Source of the DNA: an uncultured Clostridia bacterium
GTDB lineage: Bacteria > Bacillota > Clostridia > Christensenellales > UBA1242
Assembly: GCA_934793215.1 (NCBI GenBank)
Contig: CAKVOP010000003.1
Location: 70,691-134,690, forward strand
DNA length: 64,000 bases
Reading direction: 5' to 3'
Numbering within the stretch: position 1 is the stretch's first letter; each line of letters begins with the position of its first letter. Under the pieces are notes generated by a model. It was not told the DNA's origin, did no database searches, and was given only the letters and a program-made list of their open reading frames with translations. The translations under genes were made by a program, and so were the position numbers. This document shows, piece by piece, positions 24,649-34,100 of the stretch.

Positions 24649-24685
24649 AAAAAAATAGAGAGAATGTTCTCTCTATTTTTTTTGT
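24649..24685. terminator. Bidirectional terminator
   Basis: AAAAAATAGAGAGAA / TTCTCTCTATTTTTT hairpin before the end of the minus-strand lipoprotein gene. Just left of it, 24621-24638 is a separate AT-rich palindrome. Confidence 0.85.
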
Positions 24686-24698
24686 TATATTTTACAAA

Positions 24699-26219
24699 TT
24701 ATACATCTGGATTGCTTGTAAAGAATTCTATTTTTTCAGTTGGAATATTTGCTCTCACTGTGATTGTAAATCTACTTGCTTTTGTTTCACCATCAAATTC
24801 ATATTGTTCTTTTGTTACAACAACATCTGAGTTCCAAGTGCTGTTAACCCTTACAACAACTTCTCCAATGCGAACAAATTCATAATCAACTTCACTATAA
24901 AAATTAATTGTGAAAGTTAAATATTCATTTTTTAAGAAATACACACTTCCTTCAATTGATCTTCCAACACACTTGTCTTGAATCAACTTGGAAATTTCAA
25001 TAGAACCATGTTGTGAAGAATTTTCAGTTCCATTCATTTCAATTTTATCAACAATGCGAGAACTTTTTTCTGTAACCCTATCCATCGTTTTCAAAAGTTC
25101 TAGTGCATTTGTTGAAACAATATAACATTCGTGTTCAAAGTTATAATTATAATATTTATCAAATTCAATCTCAACGTATGAGCCATCTGCACTTCTTTGC
25201 GCTTGTGTTCCAGCAAGATCAAAAGTTAAATTATCATAAAAGTTTTTATAATTTTCATCTGCATATTTTAGGAAATCAATTTTAAGTTTTGGAAGTTTTG
25301 TTCCTGTGAAATCTGAGAACTTGATAACACCTTGAATATATTCATCTCCTGAAGTTTCGGCACGAGTTTCGCCATTCACTGAAAGAGTGAATAAATCTTT
25401 ATTCATTGAAACCTTATCCCAGTCATGAACAAAATCAACTATATATTCTTCTTTAACTTCGTCATGAATTGTAATTGTGTTATTTTGTGAAAATCTGATT
25501 GTGTGTTTATAACCGTATTTTTGGTTTTCTTCATCAATAATCTTTTCAACCTGCTCTTTATAGCCAATTCCAGTATTGCCGTCAGCATTATGAATGCGAA
25601 CACTATTTTGTTTTTGAATTGCAAAATCATATGTTCCAACTGTATAAACTGAAACTGTAATTGGCATATCATAGTTTATTTGAGCAAATGAACTTCCAAT
25701 ATTTTTAAATTCTGCAAAACTCATCTTTCCTTTTTCAAGTCCAAATAAATTATATCTGTCAATTTCAACCATAATTCTGTCATGATAGCTTAGATACGAC
25801 ATATCTCCAACTGCAAGACTAATGTTTGCAACTTTTGGCGCAACAGCCCCAGCAAATGTGATTGTAAAATCTTTGGTAGGTTTGAAAGTTACTTTATAGG
25901 CATATTCGCCCTCTTCAGTAATAGTGAGTTCTTCACCATTGCTTAAAACTTTCAAAGTTCCAAGGTTGTATCCTTCTTCAATAAAAAATCTAATTTCAGC
26001 GATGTCGCCATCTGTCAAGAATTTTCCTTTACTATCTGAACCATAGCCACCAGTTGTGTTTAAAACGGATATTTCTTCGATATGAGCTGGAAGAGCATCA
26101 ACTGTGAAATAGTAATATTTTGGAGCCTTATTTCCGCATGCTGAAAACAAAAATAGAACAGGTGCAAGAACAAAAAGCATTAGTGTTGTAATTTTTAAAA
26201 ACAAATTTTTCTTTAACAT
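24699..26219 (-). CDS. Large lipoprotein of unknown function
   Basis: 506 residues. The signal peptide ends in the lipobox FSAC (Cys near residue 28) followed by GNKAPK. The mature protein is beta-rich with segments resembling Ig-like or InlB-repeat modules (for example a Gly-Glu-Tyr-Ala-Tyr-Lys-Val block near residues 100-120), but no named domain is secure. AGGAGGG precedes the ATG. A TGTCGAA core lies about 175 bp upstream. It belongs to the same general class as the other long lipoproteins of this window and is likely displayed on the cell surface. Confidence 0.75.
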   Translation of the reverse strand: MLKKNLFLKITTLMLFVLAPVLFLFSACGNKAPKYYYFTVDALPAHIEEISVLNTTGGYGSDSKGKFLTDGDIAEIRFFIEEGYNLGTLKVLSNGEELTITEEGEYAYKVTFKPTKDFTITFAGAVAPKVANISLAVGDMSYLSYHDRIMVEIDRYNLFGLEKGKMSFAEFKNIGSSFAQINYDMPITVSVYTVGTYDFAIQKQNSVRIHNADGNTGIGYKEQVEKIIDEENQKYGYKHTIRFSQNNTITIHDEVKEEYIVDFVHDWDKVSMNKDLFTLSVNGETRAETSGDEYIQGVIKFSDFTGTKLPKLKIDFLKYADENYKNFYDNLTFDLAGTQAQRSADGSYVEIEFDKYYNYNFEHECYIVSTNALELLKTMDRVTEKSSRIVDKIEMNGTENSSQHGSIEISKLIQDKCVGRSIEGSVYFLKNEYLTFTINFYSEVDYEFVRIGEVVVRVNSTWNSDVVVTKEQYEFDGETKASRFTITVRANIPTEKIEFFTSNPDV

Positions 26220-26655
26220 TTTTTTACCCTCCTTTGGTTATTAATAACAATATATCATATTTAAAACATATTTGTAAAATAAAATTATTAAAAACATTAT
26301 GAATCGTTTGTATGCTCTATGTGCTCTTGGCTGATTAATTAACATTAAGATTGCTCGAAATCAATCTTATGATCAAGCCGCCTTTGGGTTCTGTGTCGAA
26401 TTTTTCATGAATTGTGGAGCGTTAGAATAATTATTTACAAATACATAAATTCCCCGTTAAACCCTTCCAATAATTTAATAAATATAGCAATAGGCATATG
26501 GAAAGGATACAATCAAATTTTTCACAAAATTTCTCCTTTTACATAATTATTTTACCACAACAATTAATCTTTAAGCAAATTTTTGCACATTACACCAAAT
26601 TATTTTTGTGCTTGTGCCTTTAATAGTAGTGAGGGCTTTTCTTTCAACAAATTAG
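26220..26655. other. Intergenic region upstream of a lipoprotein gene
   Basis: 435 bp between the minus-strand lipoprotein and ogt. It contains one Spo0A-box core TGTCGAA at 26394-26400. I see no coding frame with a ribosome binding site, no RNA gene and no strong terminator. Confidence 0.5.
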
Positions 26656-27144
26656 TTAAATGATTTTTTCAAGTTTTAAAAGTGCAATTTTTTTATCAAG
26701 GCCGCCATTATAGCCGACAAGTTTATTGTTTGAGCCGACGACTCTGTGGCAGGGGATTATAAGGCAAATTGGATTGTTTTTGGCACCAGAGCCGACTGCT
26801 TGTGCTGACATCTTGATAATTTCCCTTTCGCTGGCAACTTTTTGTGCTATTTCGCCATAAGTCATGGTTTTCCCGTAAGGGATGCGAGAAATAATATTGA
26901 CAACTTGTTTTCTAAAAGGCGACAAGTCTTGTAGTTTAATTGGTGGAGTAAACTCGGGTGCTTTCCCACTAAAATATATATCAAGCCATTTTTTCGTTTG
27001 GTCAAATACGGGTAGGGGACTTTCTTCGTACATACCTACTTTTTCCGCATGAGAAGAACTGACAAAACAAAGGTCGGTTAGTGCAACGCCGTCGCTTCCC
27101 ATAACAAGTCTGCCCACTGGGGATTCGTAATATTGTTTAAACAT
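26656..27144 (-). CDS. ogt: Methylated-DNA--protein-cysteine methyltransferase
   Basis: 162 residues. It repairs O6-methylguanine by transferring the methyl group to its own cysteine. The active site IIPCHRVVG is present with C132, preceded by the helix-turn-helix IPYGKTMTYGEIAQ and the N-terminal YYESPVGRLVMGSDG. The length is that of Ogt-type proteins. The start follows GGAAAAC. A TTCGACA (27194-27200) lies 50 bp upstream on the reading side. Confidence 0.95.
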   Translation of the reverse strand: MFKQYYESPVGRLVMGSDGVALTDLCFVSSSHAEKVGMYEESPLPVFDQTKKWLDIYFSGKAPEFTPPIKLQDLSPFRKQVVNIISRIPYGKTMTYGEIAQKVASEREIIKMSAQAVGSGAKNNPICLIIPCHRVVGSNNKLVGYNGGLDKKIALLKLEKII

Positions 27145-27468
27145 TGTTTTCCTTTCTATAAATAAATTTGTATGGTTTGACGGCGTGCGGAGATTCGACA
27201 GCAGAAATTTATGTGCGTGGGAAAGAACATGGACTTTTCAAAACATTATCAAAGATCGCCGTCAGTTGTTGATATTAAATCGACATTTAGAAATATTTAG
27301 AGTATTTAATGCAATATTTTTAAAGTCTCCACTTTAGTAGATCGTATACGCCTTCATCATGATTAAAATAAAAAAGGCTACGAGATGTAGCTTTTTTAGT
27401 ATCATGTGGTGACAAATCAAATAGTTCAAATGTTTAAAACCTAAATTGGCTGAAAGGTTAAACCTAAA
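27145..27468. other. Intergenic region with terminator and Spo0A-box core
   Basis: 323 bp between two minus-strand genes. A hairpin GGCTAC / GTAGCT with flanking A and T runs at 27368-27398 ends the gene to its right. TTCGACA at 27194-27200 is a Spo0A-box core. Nothing else is recognised. Confidence 0.6.
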
Positions 27469-27903
27469 TTACTCATTTTCGTAATAGCCGTAAATGCCGT
27501 TTTGTGCGTTTATCAAGTCGCAATCTTCGCTTGAATACCCATTTTGCATTGTGATTGGCATGCCTGAATCATTAAATTGTATGCGAGAATTAAATTTCGG
27601 CATAAGTGTCTCGGCCTCTTCTGCGGTTAATGGTTCTTCATTTATTTGTGGGAAGGGCTTTTTCCCTTGCTGGGCAAGTTTGAGTTCGCGTTTTCTTTTT
27701 CGCTCTTCTGCCTTTTTCTTCTTTTCAAGTGCTTTAAGTCTTTCCGCCTCCTGTCTTTCTCGCTCAATCCTCTTTCGGTAGTGCCAAATGCTTTCTTTTG
27801 GCGTAGTGTCAACGCACCCAGCAACTCTAACTACAGGCTTCCCGTTTTTGTCTAGTATAATGTTGCCTTCTTTGTCATAAACGTATCGATAAAATTCTCC
27901 CAT
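27469..27903 (-). CDS. Hypothetical protein with charged coiled coil
   Basis: 144 residues from the ATG at 27903, which follows GAGAGGGAG; the frame opens earlier at 27951 without a ribosome binding site. An N-terminal beta piece (YRYVYDKEGNIILDKNGKPVVRV) is followed by a long Arg/Lys/Glu helix (about 50-85), a likely coiled coil, and a Pro/Asn-rich tail. No signal peptide or known family. It is divergent from the stand-alone Spo0A-domain gene and shares with it the palindromic 0A-like site at 27960. Confidence 0.65.
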   Translation of the reverse strand: MGEFYRYVYDKEGNIILDKNGKPVVRVAGCVDTTPKESIWHYRKRIERERQEAERLKALEKKKKAEERKRKRELKLAQQGKKPFPQINEEPLTAEEAETLMPKFNSRIQFNDSGMPITMQNGYSSEDCDLINAQNGIYGYYENE

Positions 27904-27959
27904 ATCTCCCTCTCTTAAAAATATGTTAACAAAGTTTAAGGTTGTTGTCAATATAAAAG

Positions 27960-27971
27960 TTTGTCGACAAA
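27960..27971. promoter_or_regulatory. Palindromic Spo0A-box-like operator
   Basis: TTTGTCGACAAA is a perfect 12-bp palindrome and carries the 0A-box start TTTGTCGA on both strands. It sits between divergent genes, 35 bp before the -35 of the stand-alone Spo0A-domain gene. Confidence 0.45.
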
Positions 27972-28005
27972 TTTGTAAAAATTTTTAAATATTTTTGAAA
28001 AATTA

Positions 28006-28034
28006 TTTACAAAACAACAAATTTGTGTTATAAT
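28006..28034 (+). promoter_or_regulatory. Promoter of the stand-alone Spo0A-domain gene
   Basis: TTTACA, 17-nt spacer, perfect TATAAT. The start point is near 28041, giving a 10-nt leader that is essentially the ribosome binding site AAGGAGGGG. Confidence 0.8.
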
Positions 28035-28051
28035 CTGGCAAAGGAGGGGTT

Positions 28052-28465
28052 ATGAACATGGAAAATTTAATACTAAATCAATCAGTAACGCACATACTTT
28101 TAAAATGCGCCTTTTCACCAAGCTTGCTTGGTTTTGATTACATAAGGGAAGTTGTTGAAAAGTGTTGTAAAAAAGAAAATGGATATCAAAATTTTATCAC
28201 GGAGATATATAAAGAAGTTGCAGAAAGTGATAATAGCACTGCCGACAAAGTGGACAAAAGAATAAGGGCATCATTAAAAGACGCCAAATCAAGAAAAGGT
28301 TTTCTTGCCATGAATGAATATTTTGATGAGAGAGTATATAATGGAGAAAGAGATATCCCAGCACAAGAGGCAATTTCAATATTGGTGGAAATGAGCAAAC
28401 TTGAATTCGCCAAAAGGAACACAATAAACGCAAAATATCTGCAAAATGCTGGAAACGCTTGTTAA
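28052..28465 (+). CDS. Stand-alone Spo0A-type DNA-binding domain protein
   Basis: 137 residues (ATG 28052, or 28058). The whole protein aligns by eye with the C-terminal effector domain of Spo0A. THILLKCAFSPSLLGFDYIREVVEKC matches the THILHEIGVPAHIKGYxYLREA segment, ITEIYKEVAESDNSTADKVDKRIRASLKDA matches the LYPxIAxKxxTTxSRVERAIRHAIEVA recognition helix region, and EYFDERVYNGERDIPAQEAISIL matches the tail. The receiver domain is absent. Key positions of the recognition helix are partly kept (Val-Asp-Lys-x-Ile-Arg for Val-Glu-Arg-x-Ile-Arg), so it may bind related sites or antagonise Spo0A. It has a strong promoter and is followed by two small genes in line. Confidence 0.75.
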   Translation: MNMENLILNQSVTHILLKCAFSPSLLGFDYIREVVEKCCKKENGYQNFITEIYKEVAESDNSTADKVDKRIRASLKDAKSRKGFLAMNEYFDERVYNGERDIPAQEAISILVEMSKLEFAKRNTINAKYLQNAGNAC

Positions 28466-28509
28466 AAATTAAATTTTGTGATATGCTGTAAATAAAGGAG
28501 AAATGATTT

Positions 28510-28905
28510 ATGGCAAATGTTATTAGAAACATGAATTTTAAGCCAATTATTGAAAAATTGGATTACAAAAGATTAGATGAACCACAACCAGGTGCTTCAA
28601 TTAATATGAGAGTATGGGACGAAATGAGAGTAGAAAGACTTCGCCCTGATGCCGTTAAAGTGATTTTGCAAAGAAATGTTGACCCAGAGCCAGCATGCAT
28701 TTTTTCAATTACTCTTGCCCTTGGAGTGGAGGTATTAATTAATACAGCAGAGTATGATGCACTTGAAGATCCAGTAGAATTTTTCAAAGAAAGTGCTGTT
28801 TCAAGAGTGCTTGCAAGTCATATTGCATCAATAATGTCAGTTGTTACAACGCATTCTCAAATTGGTCCTATGATTACTGCACCTATTGTGCAATTCCCAC
28901 AGTGA
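28510..28905 (+). CDS. Small protein, possibly SecB-like fold
   Basis: 131 residues, start after AAAGGAGAA. N-terminal strands are followed by the C-terminal helix and tail SRVLASHIASIMSVVTTHSQIGPMITAPIVQFPQ, whose Ala/Ser-Ser/Thr ... GxPxI-x-PxxxF pattern recalls the end of SecB and related chaperone-like proteins. The similarity is faint and I would not assign a chaperone function. It lies in line 44 bp after the Spo0A-domain gene and just before a small membrane protein, likely one operon. Confidence 0.6.
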   Translation: MANVIRNMNFKPIIEKLDYKRLDEPQPGASINMRVWDEMRVERLRPDAVKVILQRNVDPEPACIFSITLALGVEVLINTAEYDALEDPVEFFKESAVSRVLASHIASIMSVVTTHSQIGPMITAPIVQFPQ

Positions 28906-28912
28906 GGCTAGT

Positions 28913-29263
28913 ATGTTAATTGCAAGCATTGTGCTTGTTTGCCTTCTCGCAATTTTTATACTGGTTACTTATTTAATTACTATAAAAAGTTATACCTTTG
29001 AAATGGAAGAGGGTAAACTGCAACTTAAAAATAAGGGAAGTCGTCTAAAAATTTTGGTTGACGACAAAGTTGTTGTTTCGCAGGTGATGCCACAACTTAT
29101 TCACGGTGAAACCTATGTCGTGCAAATGAAAGATACGACATACACTATAAAATGTAAATGCAACAATTTTGGCAACAAAATGCGTGTAGAAATTTATAAA
29201 GGGGAAGTTTTAATTAAGGATAATGGAGTAATCTTGCCTCTTAAAAAGCAGAAAGAATCTTAA
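28913..29263 (+). CDS. Small membrane-anchored protein
   Basis: 116 residues from the ATG at 28913, which follows GTGAGG 5 nt upstream and begins 7 bp after the previous stop. One N-terminal membrane helix (about residues 2-24) is followed by a soluble beta-rich domain (SRLKILVDDKVVVSQVMPQLIHGETYVVQM). No known family. It is the last gene of a probable three-gene unit with the Spo0A-domain gene; a terminator follows. Confidence 0.65.
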   Translation: MLIASIVLVCLLAIFILVTYLITIKSYTFEMEEGKLQLKNKGSRLKILVDDKVVVSQVMPQLIHGETYVVQMKDTTYTIKCKCNNFGNKMRVEIYKGEVLIKDNGVILPLKKQKES

Positions 29264-29281
29264 AACTTTAAAAAGCGATTG

Positions 29282-29309
29282 ACCGATGACTTTACCGTCA
29301 TCGGTTTTT
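29282..29309 (+). terminator. Terminator
   Basis: ACCGATGAC / GTCATCGGT hairpin with a T-run, closing the three-gene unit. Confidence 0.9.
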
Positions 29310-29516
29310 ATAGAACTTAAATTATATTTATCACCAGATGAGGAGGCAATTCCCTGAATTTAATATCACTACTTTCCCAGAAAATATCTTGCAATAAGGA
29401 AATGTTTGTGTTATACTGAAAAAAGTGAATTGTTAAACCATATAAGCTTTGAAAGTTCGTGCTGTTGACTAAAGGGAACATTATTAATATGGTATAGCAT
29501 AGAAAAAAGGTGAAAA

Positions 29517-30806
29517 ATGAATATTGCATATTTAGTCTTGATAATTTTAAGTACTTTGTTTGGTGTTTTATATGCCTATCAAGTCGTATTTATTATTATT
29601 GGATTATTTTCCAAAAAGAAAACCTATCCAGAAGCAAAAACCAACCATACTTTTGCAATCGTTATATGTGGTAGGAATGAAGAAAAGGTCATAGGGAACT
29701 TAATTGATAGCATTAAATCAAATGACTATCCTCAAGACAAACTCCATATATTTGTATGTGCAGATAATTGCAGTGAAAATGATAAAACCGCTCAAATATG
29801 TAGAGACAAAGGGTGCATAGTTTACGAGAGACAAGATAAGGAAAAAATTGGGAAAGGCTTCGCGTTAAATTTTCTTTTTAAACACATAAATGAAGATTAT
29901 CCAGATTATCAGCCAGATGCAACATTAGTGTTTGACGCAGATAACATATTGACTAAAAATTACATAAAAGAAATGAATAAGGCACTTGATAGTGGTGTTA
30001 AAATTTGTACGAGTTACAGAAATTCTAAAAACTTTTCTTCAAGTTGGATAAGTTCAGGGGCATCATTATCCTTCATGAAAGAGGCAGTATTTGTTCACAG
30101 ACCTAAAATGAAGATGCGTCTTTCTGCACATGTGTCAGGGACAGGTTTTTATTTTAGTAAAGATGTGCTTACCTTTAAAGATGGCTGGAAACATACAACG
30201 TTAACCGAAGACCTTGAATTTTCTGCTTTTAACACAATAAAAGGTGTTTATATTGGCTTTTGCGAAAATGCTGAATTTTTTGATGAGCAACCTATCAAGT
30301 ATAAACAGGCTTGGAAACAAAGAAAAAGATGGGCAAAAGGCAGTCTTATGGGGTTAAGTCTTTTTCATCATTCACTTTTCTCGTCGTTTTTAAGAACACT
30401 TGATTTTTCTTATTATGAGTATTATTTTTCGAGGTTCTTCCCAGTATCGGTTTATTACATTTTATCTTTCGTCGCTACAAACATTTTGGACTTAATAACA
30501 AGGATTTTGAATGTTGTGCATGGAAGTGCCATAGCAAGCGTGATATATTTCTTATCGCCCGTGCTTATAGCGTTATTGACTACCTATCTTGGAACTTTTG
30601 CAAACAACGCTCTTACTATAATTGCAAATTGGAAACGAATTCGTGCATCTGCGGGTAAAAAGATTTTGGCAATGTTTACTTCTCCTCTTTTTGACATGTT
30701 TGTGGCTATGCCATCATCATTGGTCGCAATGTTTCAAAAAGTCAAGTGGGATCCAATCGAACATAATCAAAGTATTACTCAACAACAACTTGAAAGCCAA
30801 AAATAA
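29517..30806 (+). CDS. Membrane glycosyltransferase, family 2
   Basis: 429 residues: a membrane helix at the N-terminus (3-30), a cytosolic GT-A domain (45-275) and three to four membrane segments after residue 300. Catalytic motifs of processive GT2 enzymes are present: VICGRNEE, D140-A-D142 (metal), T230-E231-D232 (catalytic base) and Q268-R-K-R271-W272 (QxxRW). It is predicted to polymerise or add a sugar from a nucleotide donor and pass it across the membrane, as in hyaluronan, cellulose or poly-GlcNAc synthases; the sugar is unknown. AAGGTG precedes the ATG. It stands alone between terminators. Confidence 0.92.
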   Translation: MNIAYLVLIILSTLFGVLYAYQVVFIIIGLFSKKKTYPEAKTNHTFAIVICGRNEEKVIGNLIDSIKSNDYPQDKLHIFVCADNCSENDKTAQICRDKGCIVYERQDKEKIGKGFALNFLFKHINEDYPDYQPDATLVFDADNILTKNYIKEMNKALDSGVKICTSYRNSKNFSSSWISSGASLSFMKEAVFVHRPKMKMRLSAHVSGTGFYFSKDVLTFKDGWKHTTLTEDLEFSAFNTIKGVYIGFCENAEFFDEQPIKYKQAWKQRKRWAKGSLMGLSLFHHSLFSSFLRTLDFSYYEYYFSRFFPVSVYYILSFVATNILDLITRILNVVHGSAIASVIYFLSPVLIALLTTYLGTFANNALTIIANWKRIRASAGKKILAMFTSPLFDMFVAMPSSLVAMFQKVKWDPIEHNQSITQQQLESQK

Positions 30807-30809
30807 ATT

Positions 30810-30845
30810 AAAAATACAGTTCCTTGTGAATTGTATTTTTTTTTA
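30810..30845 (+). terminator. Terminator after the glycosyltransferase
   Basis: AAAATACAgTTC / GAAtTGTATTTT hairpin and T-run. The following 340 bp up to the next gene hold only a promoter; no gene is supported there. Confidence 0.75.
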
Positions 30846-31117
30846 AGATGAAAAATTTTAAAGATAAAGACTAAAGGTCGCAAGGGTAAAAATCAACTTG
30901 ATACTATAACAAAACCAATAGTCTTATTGGAAATAGATGATTTGCAGTTGTTAATTCAGTGAAACAATTAAATATGGGGCATGGACTGATGCGATTGAAT
31001 ATATCCTTATTTTTTATAAATAATAATCTAGAACTTGTTTTTTGCCTTAATAAATGCTTTTTGGTGATTATCTTTGGTCGTTTGTACATAAGAAATGCAC
31101 AAAAAAGTAAAAAATAT

Positions 31118-31146
31118 TTGGAGAAAATTTTCGAAAAGTTTATAAT
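31118..31146 (+). promoter_or_regulatory. Promoter of the large surface protein
   Basis: TTGGAG, 17-nt spacer, perfect TATAAT, 37 bp before the ATG; AGGAGG is in the leader. Confidence 0.65.
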
Positions 31147-31183
31147 AAGGGAGAATAATAAATTATTTTAGGAGGTAAGCCCC

Positions 31184-34100
31184 ATGAATAATGACAAAAT
31201 TTTAAAAGAAGAGGAAAAACTCGAAGCCGAAAGCGTAAAAAATAAAAGTAAGAGAAAAGGCATTATTATAGGTGCTTTAACTGCTGGTGCTTTGGCGGTT
31301 GCGGGAGTGGCAACAGGAATTGCACTTTCAAAGCCAACTTTTCTTGACATAATAGTGGACAGCACAGGCGTTGTTACTATCAATGGTGAAGTAGTTGAGA
31401 ATGGCGAACTTTCTTACAAGAAAGGTGACAGAATTGTTTTAGTCGCAAACAGGGTTGAAGGATATTCTTTTGACGGCTGGTATTTTAACGACGGGAAAAT
31501 TGAAGGTGCGACCGGAATGAGTTATGAATTCATTCTTTCAGAGGCCACGCAAGGGAAATATGAGGCACGATATGTTAAGGAAAACTATTCTATTGAAGTA
31601 GTGCAAGAAAATCAAGAAGATATTTCTGGCATAGAGGTGAATGGTGATTCTTCAACAAACGCAAGCATTGATGATGTAATTTCTTTTGTGGTGGCAGATA
31701 AAACAAGCGAAGGGGAATTGGCACGTCCATACTACCAAAAAACGGGGGAAGATGCCAAGCATTATATTTCGCAAGTTGAAGGCAAGTATGTTTTCAGTAT
31801 GCCTGGTAGTGGAGTTAAAATTGGCATTGACTATGACCTGATTGATTACAGGATTGAAAAAGCAGACGTACAAAACGGTTCCTTTGAAATAAGAAAGGGC
31901 GAAAACATTGTCTCTTCGGCAAATAAGGGGGATACTCTTTTAATTATCCCATTTGCTGACGAAGGCTATAAAATTAAAAAGGTAAGTTATTTGGTTGAAG
32001 GAGATGAAAATCCAACCGAAATTACTATTAATAGTGATGGTGAGTATATTTTCGAAATGCAAGCTTGCCCAGTTAAATTTATCGTAGAATTTGAAAAACG
32101 TGCTTTCACAGTAACAGCGGGAGATAATATAATTAACTTGTCTAGTGAAAATGTACTTTTTGGCGAAACTGTAACTTTTGGCGTAAGTGCAAAAGATCCT
32201 AAAGAATATACTTTAAAGGTGTATTACACTGTTGGTGACTCTGCTATTCAACATGAAGTTATTGCAGAAAACGGAATTTATTCATTTGATATGCCAGCAG
32301 GAAATGTTACCATTATTGGCGAATACACTGCAAGGACTTATAATGTTTTAAAAAATGAAGAAAACGCACAATATATTTTGTCTCTTCCTACAACAGCACA
32401 GTTTAATAGCACTGTTTCGTTTAAAGTTGCTTCTCGCCCAAGATATGTTATAGAAAGAGTTTATTTTGTAGGAAACGAAAATGGCGTCGAAACTGACATT
32501 CCATCAAACAATGATGTTTATTCTTTTACAATGCCAGCAGAAAATGTGACAATTAATGTTATTTACAACAGCAAAACGCACGCCATTGAAAATCGCACCC
32601 CTGATTTTATCAAAAATCTAGATGCGGGCGCTGATATTGGTGATGAGGTTTCTTTCAAAGTTCTAGATAGAAATGGATACGCCATTTCAAAAGTTTACTA
32701 CTTAATTGATGATGTGGAAACTCTTATCGCCGAAACTGGCGAGCACGGAATTTATTCTTTTGAAATGCCTAATAGAGATATTGCTGTGGTTGCGGAATAC
32801 AATATCATTCACTATACTATCACCAAATCACCTACAGAAAATGGCTCTTTCGCTGTTTTAAAAAATGGCGAGGGTGCTGGAAGTGCAACTATTGAAGATG
32901 TGCTTACTGTAAGTATTTCACCAAATGAAAATTACATTATAAATGAACTATATTACCAGATAGACGGTCAGGCCACAAAAATAAACATTTTACTTACTGA
33001 CGGGGAATATAAGTTTGATATGCCCGCTGGAAATATAACAATAACTGCTACGTTCAAATCCATCATTACCAGCGTAACCGAGAACGGACTTTACTACTCT
33101 CTTGATTATGAAGCGGGTGAAGCCACAATTATGGGCTTTGATGTGACGGCTACCGATAAGACAACAGTTTTAATTCCTGCGACTGTCACAGTACCAGAAA
33201 ACAATGATAGGGTTTACAAGGTGGTTGCAATCCGTGATGCAGATAGTTTCACAAAGCGTGGCTTTGGGTCCCACTGCGTAAATGGGGCATTCCAAGATAC
33301 AGATGTTGAAAATATTGATTTTTCAAATGCGACAAATCTCAAATATATTGGCACAGGTGCATTTATGGGTACTAAAATTACCGAGGTGTCTTTGCCAGAA
33401 ACAGTGACAGAGATTGGTGCATATGCTTTTAGAACTTGTCAAAATCTAACAAGAGCGGATTTCTCAAAGGCGACACAACTCAAAGCAGTGCCATATGGTT
33501 GTTTCTATGTTGACTTTAATGAGTTTACAACCCCTACTTATAGTTTGACGACATTCCTCGCTCCAACTTCTCTTGAAAGAATCGAGGCCGATGCATTCTT
33601 TACCAGTGGTATCGCTCAAATTGATTTAAGCATGTGCGAAAATCTTAATCTTGTTGGCTATGGAGCATTCGAAAGTGCAATAAATTTAAGAACTGCTAAA
33701 TTGCCAAAAGGAAACAGTGGAAATAAGATTGTTATTGAATCAAATGCGTTTAAGTCAACCGATTCGTTATTAACCATTGAATTGCCAAAATATGGTGAAA
33801 TCAAAGATAACGCTTTTGCCGATGCTAAAAACTTAATTGAACTTGTTAAGTTTGGTGGAGACTATGTGTCACAGACAGACATTGGACGACTTGGGCTTTC
33901 GCAAAATTCTGGTTTGCCGGCTGGAATTTCAGTAAGTATAGTCGACGAATCAAAAATCAAAGTGGGGCAAAATTTTGCTTATTATGTTATTAAAGAAGAT
34001 AGTAATGTCGAAGTGCCTTATGTTCTTTACTATTTTGGCAAAAGTAACGATGTTACAATCAGTCGTGATAACTTAAATGCGGATTTAAATGAACAGCATT

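Noticed and set aside
30959..31171. 70-residue plus-strand frame before the large surface protein
   Set aside because: It runs through the promoter of the next gene and has no ribosome binding site.
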